A stretch of DNA of 64,000 bases from assembly GCF_040822065.1 (NCBI RefSeq), contig NZ_CP162005.1:2356001-2420000 (forward strand), in the 5' to 3' direction. The notes under the pieces are model-generated. The model did not search any database and was not told the origin of the DNA. It saw only the letters and a list, made by a program, of their open reading frames with translations. Of this stretch, positions 19,325 to 28,396 are shown one piece after another. The translations under genes and the position numbers were made by a program. Origin of the DNA: Pedobacter sp. WC2423. GTDB lineage: Bacteria; Bacteroidota; Bacteroidia; Sphingobacteriales; Sphingobacteriaceae. The first letter of the stretch is position 1. Each line of letters starts with the position of its first letter.

Positions 19325-22300
19325 TTACGAATCAAAGCGGCCCGGATTTGTTTTGATGCCTTTGCCAAGGCTGATCTGATTAGAAAAGTTCTTTCTGTAT
19401 TTCCTGATATAATCAGAAGGATTCATGTTAAAGAGTTTATGAAACTGCGCTCTGAAATACTTACTATCAATAATCCCAACCATAAACATGGTTTCAGATA
19501 TAGTATTATCTGTATTGATAAATATTTCGGCCGCCTTCCGAAGCCGGATAAAGCGGATAAAACTGTTGGAGGATCTGCCGGATATAGATTTAATTTTAAC
19601 AAACAAGTTGGACCGGGACATGCCAATCTCATCCGCAAGTACCTGAATATTAAAATTTGGATCGGTGATGTACAACTCTACAATCTGAATACACTGCTGG
19701 AGAAAATCCCTGTATTCTGCTGAGATCTTCGAATTATTTGGATTCAGCGTAATCTCATTGTAGAAATATTTCTGAAGGCTGTTCTTGCTTTTCAAAATCC
19801 CAGCCACCCTGGCCATCAGCAAATCTTTATCAAAAGGTTTACTAATATAATCATCAGCACCAATTTCCAGTCCTTTCAATTTAATTTCAGGAGAGGTACT
19901 GGCCGTTAATAGTACTACCGGGATATGACATAAAGCAGCGTCTTCCTTGACCAGGCTACAAATCTCTATCCCGGTAATCCCCTGCATCATTACATCGCTG
20001 ATAATAAAATCAGGGAGTATTTCACGAATCATCTCCATCCCCTGCTCCCCACTTTCTGCAACAAACAATTGATACTGTGCTTTGAAAATTCCAATTAAGT
20101 AATTCCTGATGGATGGATTGTCATCTATAATCAGGATTGATTTTTTTTCTGATGTCAGGGCATGATCATACTGCTCAGTAATGAGCTGTTCTGATTGGAT
20201 TCCATGTTCATCCCCACTCAATTCCATTAACAGCTGAGAACTCATTCCTGTTTCCGGAATAAGCTGATCAGGATTGATGTGGCACTTTCCTTTCAACAAT
20301 TCAACCGAAAAAGTAGTCCCTTGATTAGTGATACTCTTATAGGTAATAGAACCACCATGGCTTTCAATGAAATTACGCACCAAAAATAACCCTATTCCAA
20401 ACCCCGTTCTTAAAGAACTATTTTCATCTGCTTCCTGATAAAACCTGTTATAGATTTTCTCCCCGGCTACTTCAGGAATGCCACAACCTGTATCACTGAT
20501 TTGTATAGTTAGCCTGTCGGATGCTTCAAGAATTTCAAGTTTTACACTTCCCCCGTCCGGGGTAAACTTAATCGCATTTGACAGCAAATTAAAAATAGCA
20601 ATTTCTAATTTTTCCCTATCAGCGTATATCCAGATATGCGTTGCAGCACTCAGAAATTCATAACTGATATTTCTTGAGCTGGCGAGGTGAGAAAAACATA
20701 AGTAAACTTCTTTACACAGGTTCACAATTTCCAGATCAGCGGCCTTCAGCAAATCAGCCCCGGAATCCGCTTTTCTGAAAAGCAGTAACTGATCAACCAG
20801 GCTAAGGAGACGTTTTGCATTCCGATATACAATATTAAGGTTACTGATATCCACATTTTTATCATCATGATACAAGAGTTCCTTTATCGGATTTATAATT
20901 AAGGTAAGTGGTGTACGAAATTCATGGGAGATATTAGTGAAAAAGGAGAGTTTCTTTTCGCTGAGCTCTTTTTCCTTTTCACTTTCTATACTGGCCACCT
21001 TTATCTTGTATTTCAGCTCATATTGTTTCTTCCTGTAAATAAAGTACAAATAAATCAGCAGACCGGTTGCAACTGCATAAATCACATAAGCCCACCATCT
21101 CCAGTACCATGGCGAGCGAATGCAGATGATCAGCACCCTGCCCTCTTTGTTCCAGACCCCATCGTTATTGGAAGCCCGGATCCAGAGTTTATAGGTTCCC
21201 GGGTTTAAGTTGGTATAGGTGGCTTTACGCTGCGTACCTACGTAATTCCATTTTTTATCAAATCCAATCAGCATATAGGCGTACTTATTTTTTTCCGAAT
21301 AGCGGTAATTGAGTCCAACAAATTCAAAGGAAAACACACTCTGTTCATAATCCAGCGTCAGTTCGGTTGCGATATTCAGGTTTTGTCTGAGTGGCCCTCC
21401 CGGATCAGCAACAATGGATTTGTTGAACAGTTGAAAATCTGTAAAATAAACCGGAGGTACAATCTTATTAAATTGGATGGTAAGCGGATTGAATTTAATT
21501 ACCCCCCCTCGTGCTCCGGCAAGATAAATACTTTCCCCATTATTGAACATTACCGAATTCACATACACACCATCTGCCTCATCAAAATTGTTGATGACCA
21601 TATTTGCAGGGTTTAATTTTGATAACCCGTTTTCAGTAGTTACCCAGATGTTACCTTTACGATCTTCTGTAACATCCCTGAACACATTACTGGAAAAACC
21701 ATCAACTTTAGAATAAACTACAAACTGCTTGCGCTTAAAATCATACTTATTAAGTCCATCTGGCGTGGAAACCCAGATATTGTTACCTGAATCCCGGAAT
21801 AGCCCTCTGATTATATTACTGCTAACTCCACTCCCGGAGTGTTCCGCAGGCCCGAAAACCCGGAAACGGCCAGTAACAGGATTAAAGTGGTTCAATCCAC
21901 CACCATAAGTTCCAATCCATATCTCCCCATTCTGATCCTTTAATAAAGAATAGAGGTGGTTATTACTTAAGGCATATTTGTCATTCTTATTGCTGTAATA
22001 ATGCTTAAAAGTATTGTTGAAGCTATTGTAAATTTTCAGGCCAGCATCAGTAGCCAGATAATAAACACCAGGCTCAGCTTCCAGAATGTCCCTGAAAACA
22101 TCCTCATTGAAGAGACTGCCCAAAACAGAATGATGGGAATGGTGGGAAAATTCCTTTTTTTGCAGATCATAACTATCGAATCCATCTTCAGTTAAGATCC
22201 ACAGGGTTCCTCTGGAATCAAAATAAAGTTTACTGATGTCATTACTTTTGAGGCTGTTTTTCGTTCCGTTTTTCTTCAGAGCTGAGAGTTGTCCGGTTCG

Positions 22301-23458
22301 GTAATCGAATACAAACAAGCCCTTATTCGTACCGATCCAAAGACGGTCATCTTTACTTGCTATGCTTTTTACTTCAGCATTGCCTAGTTTCAGGTCTTTC
22401 AGCTCAAACTTATATTGTTTACTGTCAATTTTCAAAAACCCATTCTTAGCGTTGATCCAGATGATGTTATCCTTATCTTTATAGGCACCACCAAAAGGAT
22501 AATTTACCAGGTTTTTAATCGCCTCCCATTTATTGTTCCGGGTATCCAGCCAGTAAAAGCCATTATTTCCACCAACAAGCAAAATACGCTCTGTTAAAGG
22601 CAGGATACTATAAACTCCTGTACTACTTTTATCAGGAGGTGTAATTGCAGTAAAGGAATTTGTTCTGGTATCAAAGCGAAATAATCCGTTCCAGTAGGTA
22701 CCCACCCATATCACCCCGTTTTTATCAGAGGTGAGCGTCCAGATATCGTTTGGGTTTTTGGATCCGGGCAACTGCTTTTGCCGGAAATTACTGAAGCACT
22801 GCGTACGTTTGTCGAACCTGTTTAACCCTCCGCTCCAGTTTCCCAGCCAAAGTTGTCCCTGTTTATCTTCAATAATAGAATTAACAGACTTGCCGACCAT
22901 GGTATAGGGCAATTTAGAATTGGGCTGATAGGCGGTAAAGGATCTGGTAGATTCGTGATACCTGTTAAAGCCATCATCAGTTCCTACCCATATTATCCCC
23001 TGTCTGTCGCAGAGCAATGCCCATATTTTGTTATTACTAATAGATAAGGGAAGCGATTCTTTGTGATAAAAGGACTGGAATTTTTCGGTCATCGGATCCA
23101 TCCTGTTCAAGCCGTCCATTGTACCTACCCATAACATTCCTTTCCGGTCTTCCACAATACTGCTTACAAAATTGTTACTGATAGAAGTACTGTCAGCAGG
23201 CTTGTGATTAAAAATTTTGAAGGTGTAACCATCAAAACGGCACAGACCATTTTCTGTACCAACCCATATAAACCCTCTGCTATCCCTGAAGGTGGCAGTT
23301 GTACTTTTAGATGGAAGTCCATCAGCAATGGTATAGGTTTTAAATGCATAATCACCATAGAGTGACTTTCCACTATTTTCCGACCATAACTGCGCCCGGA
23401 CAGCATAAGGTTGAATTCCAGAAAAAACAACAAAAATAATCAGCTGCAGTAAACGCAT
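19325..23458 (-). CDS. Hybrid two-component system (HTCS) sensor-regulator, propeller type (PUL2)
   Basis: Single-chain sensor kinase and transcription factor of 1377 residues. Order: signal peptide (MRLLQLIIFVVFSG...AVRAQ); two seven-bladed propellers built from repeats such as IWVGTENGLCRFDG (about 20-690); a Y_Y_Y domain (YAYMLIGFDKKWNYVG...); a transmembrane helix near 788-810; HisKA with phospho-acceptor H845 in NISHEFRTPLT; HATPase with DTGCGIPE and GFGIGLFLV; a receiver with DD near 1112 and phospho-acceptor D1155 in IISDVMMQG; and an AraC HTH from about 1265. The ATG at 23456-23458 is chosen because it begins the signal peptide; an in-frame ATG at 23539 would overlap the GH43 stop. 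It probably senses a periplasmic oligosaccharide and activates the adjacent SusC-SusD-GH30-GH35 operon. Confidence 0.93.
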   Translation of the reverse strand: MRLLQLIIFVVFSGIQPYAVRAQLWSENSGKSLYGDYAFKTYTIADGLPSKSTTATFRDSRGFIWVGTENGLCRFDGYTFKIFNHKPADSTSISNNFVSSIVEDRKGMLWVGTMDGLNRMDPMTEKFQSFYHKESLPLSISNNKIWALLCDRQGIIWVGTDDGFNRYHESTRSFTAYQPNSKLPYTMVGKSVNSIIEDKQGQLWLGNWSGGLNRFDKRTQCFSNFRQKQLPGSKNPNDIWTLTSDKNGVIWVGTYWNGLFRFDTRTNSFTAITPPDKSSTGVYSILPLTERILLVGGNNGFYWLDTRNNKWEAIKNLVNYPFGGAYKDKDNIIWINAKNGFLKIDSKQYKFELKDLKLGNAEVKSIASKDDRLWIGTNKGLFVFDYRTGQLSALKKNGTKNSLKSNDISKLYFDSRGTLWILTEDGFDSYDLQKKEFSHHSHHSVLGSLFNEDVFRDILEAEPGVYYLATDAGLKIYNSFNNTFKHYYSNKNDKYALSNNHLYSLLKDQNGEIWIGTYGGGLNHFNPVTGRFRVFGPAEHSGSGVSSNIIRGLFRDSGNNIWVSTPDGLNKYDFKRKQFVVYSKVDGFSSNVFRDVTEDRKGNIWVTTENGLSKLNPANMVINNFDEADGVYVNSVMFNNGESIYLAGARGGVIKFNPLTIQFNKIVPPVYFTDFQLFNKSIVADPGGPLRQNLNIATELTLDYEQSVFSFEFVGLNYRYSEKNKYAYMLIGFDKKWNYVGTQRKATYTNLNPGTYKLWIRASNNDGVWNKEGRVLIICIRSPWYWRWWAYVIYAVATGLLIYLYFIYRKKQYELKYKIKVASIESEKEKELSEKKLSFFTNISHEFRTPLTLIINPIKELLYHDDKNVDISNLNIVYRNAKRLLSLVDQLLLFRKADSGADLLKAADLEIVNLCKEVYLCFSHLASSRNISYEFLSAATHIWIYADREKLEIAIFNLLSNAIKFTPDGGSVKLEILEASDRLTIQISDTGCGIPEVAGEKIYNRFYQEADENSSLRTGFGIGLFLVRNFIESHGGSITYKSITNQGTTFSVELLKGKCHINPDQLIPETGMSSQLLMELSGDEHGIQSEQLITEQYDHALTSEKKSILIIDDNPSIRNYLIGIFKAQYQLFVAESGEQGMEMIREILPDFIISDVMMQGITGIEICSLVKEDAALCHIPVVLLTASTSPEIKLKGLEIGADDYISKPFDKDLLMARVAGILKSKNSLQKYFYNEITLNPNNSKISAEYRDFLQQCIQIVELYITDPNFNIQVLADEIGMSRSNLFVKIKSISGRSSNSFIRFIRLRKAAEIFINTDNTISETMFMVGIIDSKYFRAQFHKLFNMNPSDYIRKYRKNFSNQISLGKGIKTNPGRFDS

Positions 23459-23523
23459 TTTTGTAGTTATTGAATTCGTTAGCTCATTAATGACAAACAA
23501 TATCTTTGTAATCAACACCCGGA

Positions 23524-24204
23524 TTACCTGATATCCCATTTTCTTAACAATATTTTTGCTTCCCGTGCAGTAATTGGAAGAACTGTACCATGCCGCGGAT
23601 GAAAATCCATCTTTACATCATGATCAATCACAGTGAAATGTTTTAAATCTTTTGTTTTGGTAAATTGATAGCGGCCTTTTGTATAGACATCATACATCAG
23701 GATATACCCTTCTCCTGTATTAAGTTTAAAAACCCCGGCACCTTCTACAGGATCTGTCGTCTGCTGCACATCAGGGAATCGCTTCTGGATGTTCACAATG
23801 CTTGAAGTCCAGTTCACAAGATCTGCAGACTTTAACAGTACCATTGCCCGGTTAGCATCCCAGCCTTTAGCTGCAACCATATCTGTCACAACCATATAAA
23901 AGGTCTTCCCATCCGATCCGCGTAAAATATGCGGATCACGTACTCCCCCCGTTAAACTGATTGCAGCAGAACTGATTACGGGCTGATTATGGTTTAATGC
24001 ACGATAGGTATAACCGTCATTACTGATCGCAAAATGGATGGATTCTTCTAACCCCTTATTACCAGTAAAATAAGTAAAAAGATAAGCCGTATTTTTTGAT
24101 TTCTGGGCCATCGCAGACCATCCCGTCAGTGTAAAAATAATAACGTTCATCAATAGCGTACGATAATAAATCAGCAGCCCCGGCCGCAACTTCAAAAAAT
24201 TCAT
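23524..24204 (-). CDS. GH43-like protein with an internal in-frame deletion (probably inactive)
   Basis: A 226-residue secreted protein related to five-bladed GH43 hydrolases. The signal peptide ends near GWSAMAQ (34). The start of the fold is present (YLFTYFTGN, ISNDGYTYRALN, GGVRDPHILRG with candidate base D90), and so is the end (DPVEGAGVFKL with candidate acid E154, QFTKTKDLKHFTVID, FHPRHGTVLPIT near the C-terminus). Full-length relatives as I recall them are about 320-330 residues. Here the block between NIQKRFP (to 144) and QQTTD (from 147) is missing, roughly 100 residues, including the WAPQ region and the blade carrying the middle (pKa-modulating) Asp. The frame is intact, so a protein is made, but catalysis is doubtful. 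It ends 66 bp before the HTCS ATG. An AraR-type site lies 89 bp upstream. Confidence 0.75.
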   Translation of the reverse strand: MNFLKLRPGLLIYYRTLLMNVIIFTLTGWSAMAQKSKNTAYLFTYFTGNKGLEESIHFAISNDGYTYRALNHNQPVISSAAISLTGGVRDPHILRGSDGKTFYMVVTDMVAAKGWDANRAMVLLKSADLVNWTSSIVNIQKRFPDVQQTTDPVEGAGVFKLNTGEGYILMYDVYTKGRYQFTKTKDLKHFTVIDHDVKMDFHPRHGTVLPITAREAKILLRKWDIR

Positions 24205-24292
24205 ACCTGGCTCTTGTTCTGGATTATCTGGTTTGTTTGTTGACTAAGCAGCGAGGCTTTATTGCAGCCCAGGCTAATGTATAAATTTTAAA

Positions 24293-24315
24293 TTAAATGT
24301 CAAATGAACGATTAT
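24293..24315. promoter_or_regulatory. AraR operator candidate 4 (GH43-HTCS side)
   Basis: Left arm TTAAATGT, spacer CAAATGA, right arm ACGATTAT. It lies 89 bp upstream of the GH43-HTCS operon start, in the 246-bp divergent region shared with araB. It is centred 125 bp from candidate 5, close to an integral number of helical turns, so looping between the two is conceivable. Confidence 0.7.
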
Positions 24316-24417
24316 TATTTATTTTGAAATTTCATCCCCACCCCAAAAAGCATCTGATAAGCCTGTAAATAATGAAATCTGAAATAAATTTCAGAATAAT
24401 TTTCATTTCTCAAAAAA

Positions 24418-24440
24418 ATAAACGTTAATTAGACGTTTAT
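24418..24440. promoter_or_regulatory. AraR operator candidate 5 (araB promoter)
   Basis: The best copy in the window: ATAAACGT, spacer TAATTAG, ACGTTTAT, with perfect 8-bp arms. It ends 10 bp before the araB ATG, so a bound repressor would block initiation or early elongation. This copy defines the consensus used for the other four. Confidence 0.8.
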
Positions 24441-24450
24441 TATAATTACC

Positions 24451-26151
24451 ATGAATCTAACCAAATATGTCATCGGTATAGATTACGGATCGGATTCTGT
24501 TCGCTCTGTAATTATAAATACCGAAAATGGGGCAGAGCTCTCTTCCTCAGTTTATTATTATAAAAGGTGGCAAAAAAAACTTTATTGTGAGCCTGCATTA
24601 AATCAGTTCAGGCAGCATCCTCTTGACTACATTGAGGGGCTAGAGTATACCATTAAAGATTGTATTGCAAAAGCCGGCGGCGAAGCAGTAGCTGCTGCTA
24701 TCAAGGGTATCGCTGTAGATACCACAGGTTCTACTCCTGTAGCCGTTGACATCACCGGAACCCCTCTTGCCCTCACTCCTGGTTTCGAAGAAAATCCAAA
24801 TGCCATGTTTGTATTATGGAAAGACCATACAGGAATTAAAGAAGCAGCACAGATCAACGATCACGCCACTAAATTCAAGACAAACTATCTTAAATATGTA
24901 GGCGGAATTTACTCTTCAGAGTGGTTCTGGGCGAAACTTCTTCATGTGCTGAAGGAAGATACTGCAATTCGTAGTGCCATTTTTTCATGGGTAGAGCATT
25001 GCGATTGGATTCCTTTCCTGTTAACAGGAGGCAACGATGCCAGAAAAATGAAACGGAGCCGCTGTGCAGCAGGACATAAAGCACTTTGGGCAGAAGAGTT
25101 TGACGGTCTTCCTCCAGAGGAGTTTTTCAGCAAATTAGATCCGTTATTGTCAGGATTCAGAGAAAAACTATTTCAGGATACTTATACTTCAGATGAGCCT
25201 GCAGGCACCTTGAGTGAAGAATGGGCAAGCCGGCTGGGACTATCACCAGATGTGGTAGTTGGCGTAGGCGCATTTGATGCACATATGGGGGCTGTTGGAG
25301 GTCAGATCTCACCTTACTACCTGTGTAAAATCATGGGCACCAGCACCTGCGACATCCTTGTAGCCCCGCTTGCTGACCTGGATGGTAAACTGGTCAAAGG
25401 CATTTGCGGACAGGTAAATGGCTCTGTTATTCCCGGAACAATGGGTCTGGAAGCCGGTCAGTCTGCTTTTGGCGATGTCTATGCCTGGTTTAAAAATCTA
25501 ATTAGCTGGCCATTAGATCATCTCCTCACTCAATCAGACATAATTGACCAGGCAACTGCAGCTGCTTTAAAAGATGAACTGGAAGCTAAGATTATTTCCA
25601 GTTTAAGTGAGCAGGCCGAACTATTAGGTGATAATGATTATGCAGAGCTGGCTATTGACTGGTTGAACGGAAGGCGGACTCCAGACGCAAACCAGGAATT
25701 GAAAGGTGCGATTTCCGGCTTAAGCCTGGGTACTGATGCACCAAGGTTTTTCCGTGCCTTAGCCGCTGCAACCTGTTTTGGTGCAAAAAGCATTGTTGAC
25801 AGATTCAAAGAACAGGGCGTTCCGGTAAAAGGAATAATCGGTATTGGAGGAGTGGCAAAAAAATCACCTTATATCATGCAGATGATGGCTGATGTATTAG
25901 AAATGCCAATCAAAATTCATCGGTTTGAGCACACCTGTGCACTTGGAGCAGCCATGTTTGCTGCTGTAGCTGCTGGAATCCATCCAGATATTGAAACCGC
26001 AATGGAAACTATGGGCACAGGTTTCGAAGCAGAATATCAGCCAAATCAGAAAAAGAAAAAGATGTACAACCAGCATTATCAGGAATATCTGGCATTAGGC
26101 AGATATGTAGAGAAATACAGTAAAAAGGATATCAAACCTTATGTATCATGA
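24451..26151 (+). CDS. araB: L-ribulokinase
   Basis: Phosphorylates L-ribulose to L-ribulose 5-phosphate with ATP, in the cytosol. It has 566 residues in the FGGY kinase fold. Landmarks: phosphate-binding VIGIDYGSDSVRSVI (7-21), GIAVDTTGSTPVAVD near 90-105, VGVGAFDAHMGAVGG near 270-284 containing the likely catalytic Asp, GTSTCDI near 295, and IGIGGVAKKSPYIMQMMADVL near 465-485. The ATG overlaps the end of araD's start as ATGA (4 bp), so araB and araD are translationally coupled. Transcription is likely AraR-controlled through the palindrome immediately upstream. First gene of the araB-araD-araA-transporter operon. Confidence 0.95.
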   Translation: MNLTKYVIGIDYGSDSVRSVIINTENGAELSSSVYYYKRWQKKLYCEPALNQFRQHPLDYIEGLEYTIKDCIAKAGGEAVAAAIKGIAVDTTGSTPVAVDITGTPLALTPGFEENPNAMFVLWKDHTGIKEAAQINDHATKFKTNYLKYVGGIYSSEWFWAKLLHVLKEDTAIRSAIFSWVEHCDWIPFLLTGGNDARKMKRSRCAAGHKALWAEEFDGLPPEEFFSKLDPLLSGFREKLFQDTYTSDEPAGTLSEEWASRLGLSPDVVVGVGAFDAHMGAVGGQISPYYLCKIMGTSTCDILVAPLADLDGKLVKGICGQVNGSVIPGTMGLEAGQSAFGDVYAWFKNLISWPLDHLLTQSDIIDQATAAALKDELEAKIISSLSEQAELLGDNDYAELAIDWLNGRRTPDANQELKGAISGLSLGTDAPRFFRALAAATCFGAKSIVDRFKEQGVPVKGIIGIGGVAKKSPYIMQMMADVLEMPIKIHRFEHTCALGAAMFAAVAAGIHPDIETAMETMGTGFEAEYQPNQKKKKMYNQHYQEYLALGRYVEKYSKKDIKPYVS

Positions 26152-26846
26152 CCGATTATAAAATAATACGCGAAGCTGCCTATGAGGCCAACATGGAACT
26201 GCCAAAGCTAGGACTTGTGCTCTTTACTTTTGGAAATGTAAGTGCAGCAGACAGAGATAAAGGTGTATTTGCGATCAAACCAAGCGGCGTGCCATACAAA
26301 GATCTGACACCAGATAAAATGGTCATCGTTGATTTCGACGGTAATATTGTAGCAGGAACACTCAGGCCATCTTCTGACACTAAAACCCATGCTGTACTTT
26401 ACAAACATTGGGACGGAATCAATGGGATAGTACATACCCATTCTACTTATGCTACCTCCTGGGCACAGGCACAAACAGATATTCCGATTTTTGGTACTAC
26501 GCATGCCGACCATCTTACTGTGGATATACCTTGTGCTCCTGCAATGAGTGACGAGATGATCAATGGAGATTACGAATACGAAACTGGCTTTCAGATCATC
26601 AATCATTTTAAAAAACTCGGTTATCATCATCGTGAGGTTGAAATGATCCTGGTTGGAAATCATGCACCGTTCACCTGGGGCAAGACAGCCGAAAAAGCAG
26701 TTTATAACAGTGCTGTACTGGAAACAGTGGCACAAATGGCCCTGCTAACGCAACAAATTAACAGGCAGTCACCAAAATTAAAAGCCGCATTAATAAAAAA
26801 GCATTTTGAACGTAAACATGGTCCGGATAGCTATTACGGCCAATAA
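26148..26846 (+). CDS. araD: L-ribulose-5-phosphate 4-epimerase
   Basis: Converts L-ribulose 5-phosphate to D-xylulose 5-phosphate, the last arabinose-specific step before the pentose phosphate pathway. It has 232 residues of the class II aldolase/epimerase family. Substrate- and metal-site motifs are in the expected order: FGNVSAADR near 28-36, [17 protein letters not shown] near 44-60, SSDTKTH near 77-83, and the Zn-binding HTHS in [14 protein letters not shown] near 95-108, with a further His in THADH near 118. A later His pair (YHHREVEM) lies near 158-163. It overlaps araB by 4 bp and is 23 bp before araA. The length is typical of the family. Confidence 0.95.
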   Translation: MTDYKIIREAAYEANMELPKLGLVLFTFGNVSAADRDKGVFAIKPSGVPYKDLTPDKMVIVDFDGNIVAGTLRPSSDTKTHAVLYKHWDGINGIVHTHSTYATSWAQAQTDIPIFGTTHADHLTVDIPCAPAMSDEMINGDYEYETGFQIINHFKKLGYHHREVEMILVGNHAPFTWGKTAEKAVYNSAVLETVAQMALLTQQINRQSPKLKAALIKKHFERKHGPDSYYGQ

Positions 26847-26869
26847 AAGATAAAGACAACATAAAAAAT

Positions 26870-28360
26870 ATGATAAACTTAAAAGAATTAGAAGTCTGGT
26901 TCATCACAGGAAGCCAGCATTTGTACGGAGAAGAGACCTTGAAACAAGTGGCTGATCATGCACAGCAAGTGGCCGCATCACTGAATTCAGATCCGCAGAT
27001 TCCTGTTAGCGTAGTTTATAAACCTATAGTAAAAACACCTGACGAAATATTTGAAACCCTGCAACAGGCTAACATCACTGCAAACTGTATCGGCGTGATT
27101 ACCTGGATGCATACTTTTTCTCCTGCTAAAATGTGGATAAGAGGGTTGAATATCCTTCAAAAACCACTACTGCACCTGCATACGCAATTTAACCGTGATA
27201 TTCCATGGGATACTATCGATATGGATTTCATGAATCTTAACCAGAGTGCCCATGGTGATCGGGAGTTTGGATTTATGGTAACACGGATGCGTAAAGACAG
27301 AAAAGTAGTTGTAGGACACTGGCAGGATCCTGAAGTGTTGAAAGAAATTGATACCTGGACACGGGCTGCTGCTGGCTGGCATGATTGGCAAGGGGCTAAA
27401 TTTGCGCGCTTTGGCGATAACATGCGTTATGTAGCGGTTACCGATGGTGATAAAGTTGAAGCAGAACTTAAGTTTGGTTTTCAAGTCAATACTTATGGTA
27501 TAGGTGACCTGGTGGCAGTGATTAACAGTATTCCTGAGGAATCCATTCAGGAACTGCTGACCGAATATGAAGCAACCTATGAGATGACATCTGATCTGCT
27601 CCGTGGCGGAGACAGGCATACTTCCGTTTATGAAGCTGCAAAAATAGAACTTGGCCTTAAAAAATTCCTTGAAGATGGTAATTTTAAAGGTTTCAGTGAT
27701 ACCTTCGAAGATTTACATGGCATGATTCAGCTGCCAGGCATTGCCGCACAGCGATTAATGGCGGCCGGATACGGATTTGCCGGAGAAGGCGACTGGAAAA
27801 CAGCAGCTTTAGTACGCGCCTGTAAAGTAATGGGGGCCGGATTACCGGGAGCCAATGCCTTTATGGAAGACTATACCTACCATTTCGATCCTGTTAATTC
27901 TATGGTACTGGGCTCACACATGCTGGAAGTTGATGCATCCCTGGCCAATGAAAAACCACGACTGGAAGTTCACCCACTTGGCATCGGTGGTAAAGCTGAT
28001 CCCGCAAGATTGATCTTTAGCGTGGCAGGTGGAAATGCACTCAATGCTTCTATTATAGATATGGGCAATCGCTTCCGCTTACTTGTAAATGAAGTAGAAG
28101 CCGTGGAGCCAGCACATGAATTACCAAAATTACCAGTAGCAAAGGTTTTATGGAAACCTCTTCCTGATATGAAAACAGCTTGTGCAGCCTGGATCTATGC
28201 AGGAGGTGCACACCATACTGCTTACAGTCAGAACCTGACCACTGCCCACCTGCTGGATTTTGCCAACATTGCAGGCATAGAATATATAAACATTGGGACT
28301 GATACTAAAATCAACCAGTTTAGAAATGAGCTTCAATGGAATGAAATCTTTTATAAATAA
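26870..28360 (+). CDS. araA: L-arabinose isomerase
   Basis: Isomerises L-arabinose to L-ribulose, first step of the pathway; Mn-dependent and cytosolic. It has 496 residues, close to the E. coli enzyme, and begins [19 protein letters not shown]. Other family blocks: [21 protein letters not shown] near 73-93, [12 protein letters not shown] near 102-113, [19 protein letters not shown] near 182-200, then [15 protein letters not shown] [10 protein letters not shown] and [15 protein letters not shown] near 303-318 with metal-binding Glu, [10 protein letters not shown] with metal-binding Glu and His near 345-352, and [10 protein letters not shown] near 443-452. The gene order araB-araD-araA places it third, 36 bp before the transporter. 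Confidence 0.96.
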   Translation: MINLKELEVWFITGSQHLYGEETLKQVADHAQQVAASLNSDPQIPVSVVYKPIVKTPDEIFETLQQANITANCIGVITWMHTFSPAKMWIRGLNILQKPLLHLHTQFNRDIPWDTIDMDFMNLNQSAHGDREFGFMVTRMRKDRKVVVGHWQDPEVLKEIDTWTRAAAGWHDWQGAKFARFGDNMRYVAVTDGDKVEAELKFGFQVNTYGIGDLVAVINSIPEESIQELLTEYEATYEMTSDLLRGGDRHTSVYEAAKIELGLKKFLEDGNFKGFSDTFEDLHGMIQLPGIAAQRLMAAGYGFAGEGDWKTAALVRACKVMGAGLPGANAFMEDYTYHFDPVNSMVLGSHMLEVDASLANEKPRLEVHPLGIGGKADPARLIFSVAGGNALNASIIDMGNRFRLLVNEVEAVEPAHELPKLPVAKVLWKPLPDMKTACAAWIYAGGAHHTAYSQNLTTAHLLDFANIAGIEYINIGTDTKINQFRNELQWNEIFYK

Positions 28361-28396
28361 ACCAGCAATCTGTTCAAACTAACCAAATAGCCTACT

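Noticed and set aside
19307..19723. A 138-codon plus-strand open frame overlapping the HTCS 3' end
   Set aside because: It covers the AraC-domain coding region of the HTCS on the other strand; no independent coding evidence.
26208..26735. A 175-codon open frame antisense to araD
   Set aside because: It is fully inside a clear araD gene, its composition is typical of a shadow frame, and it has no domain.
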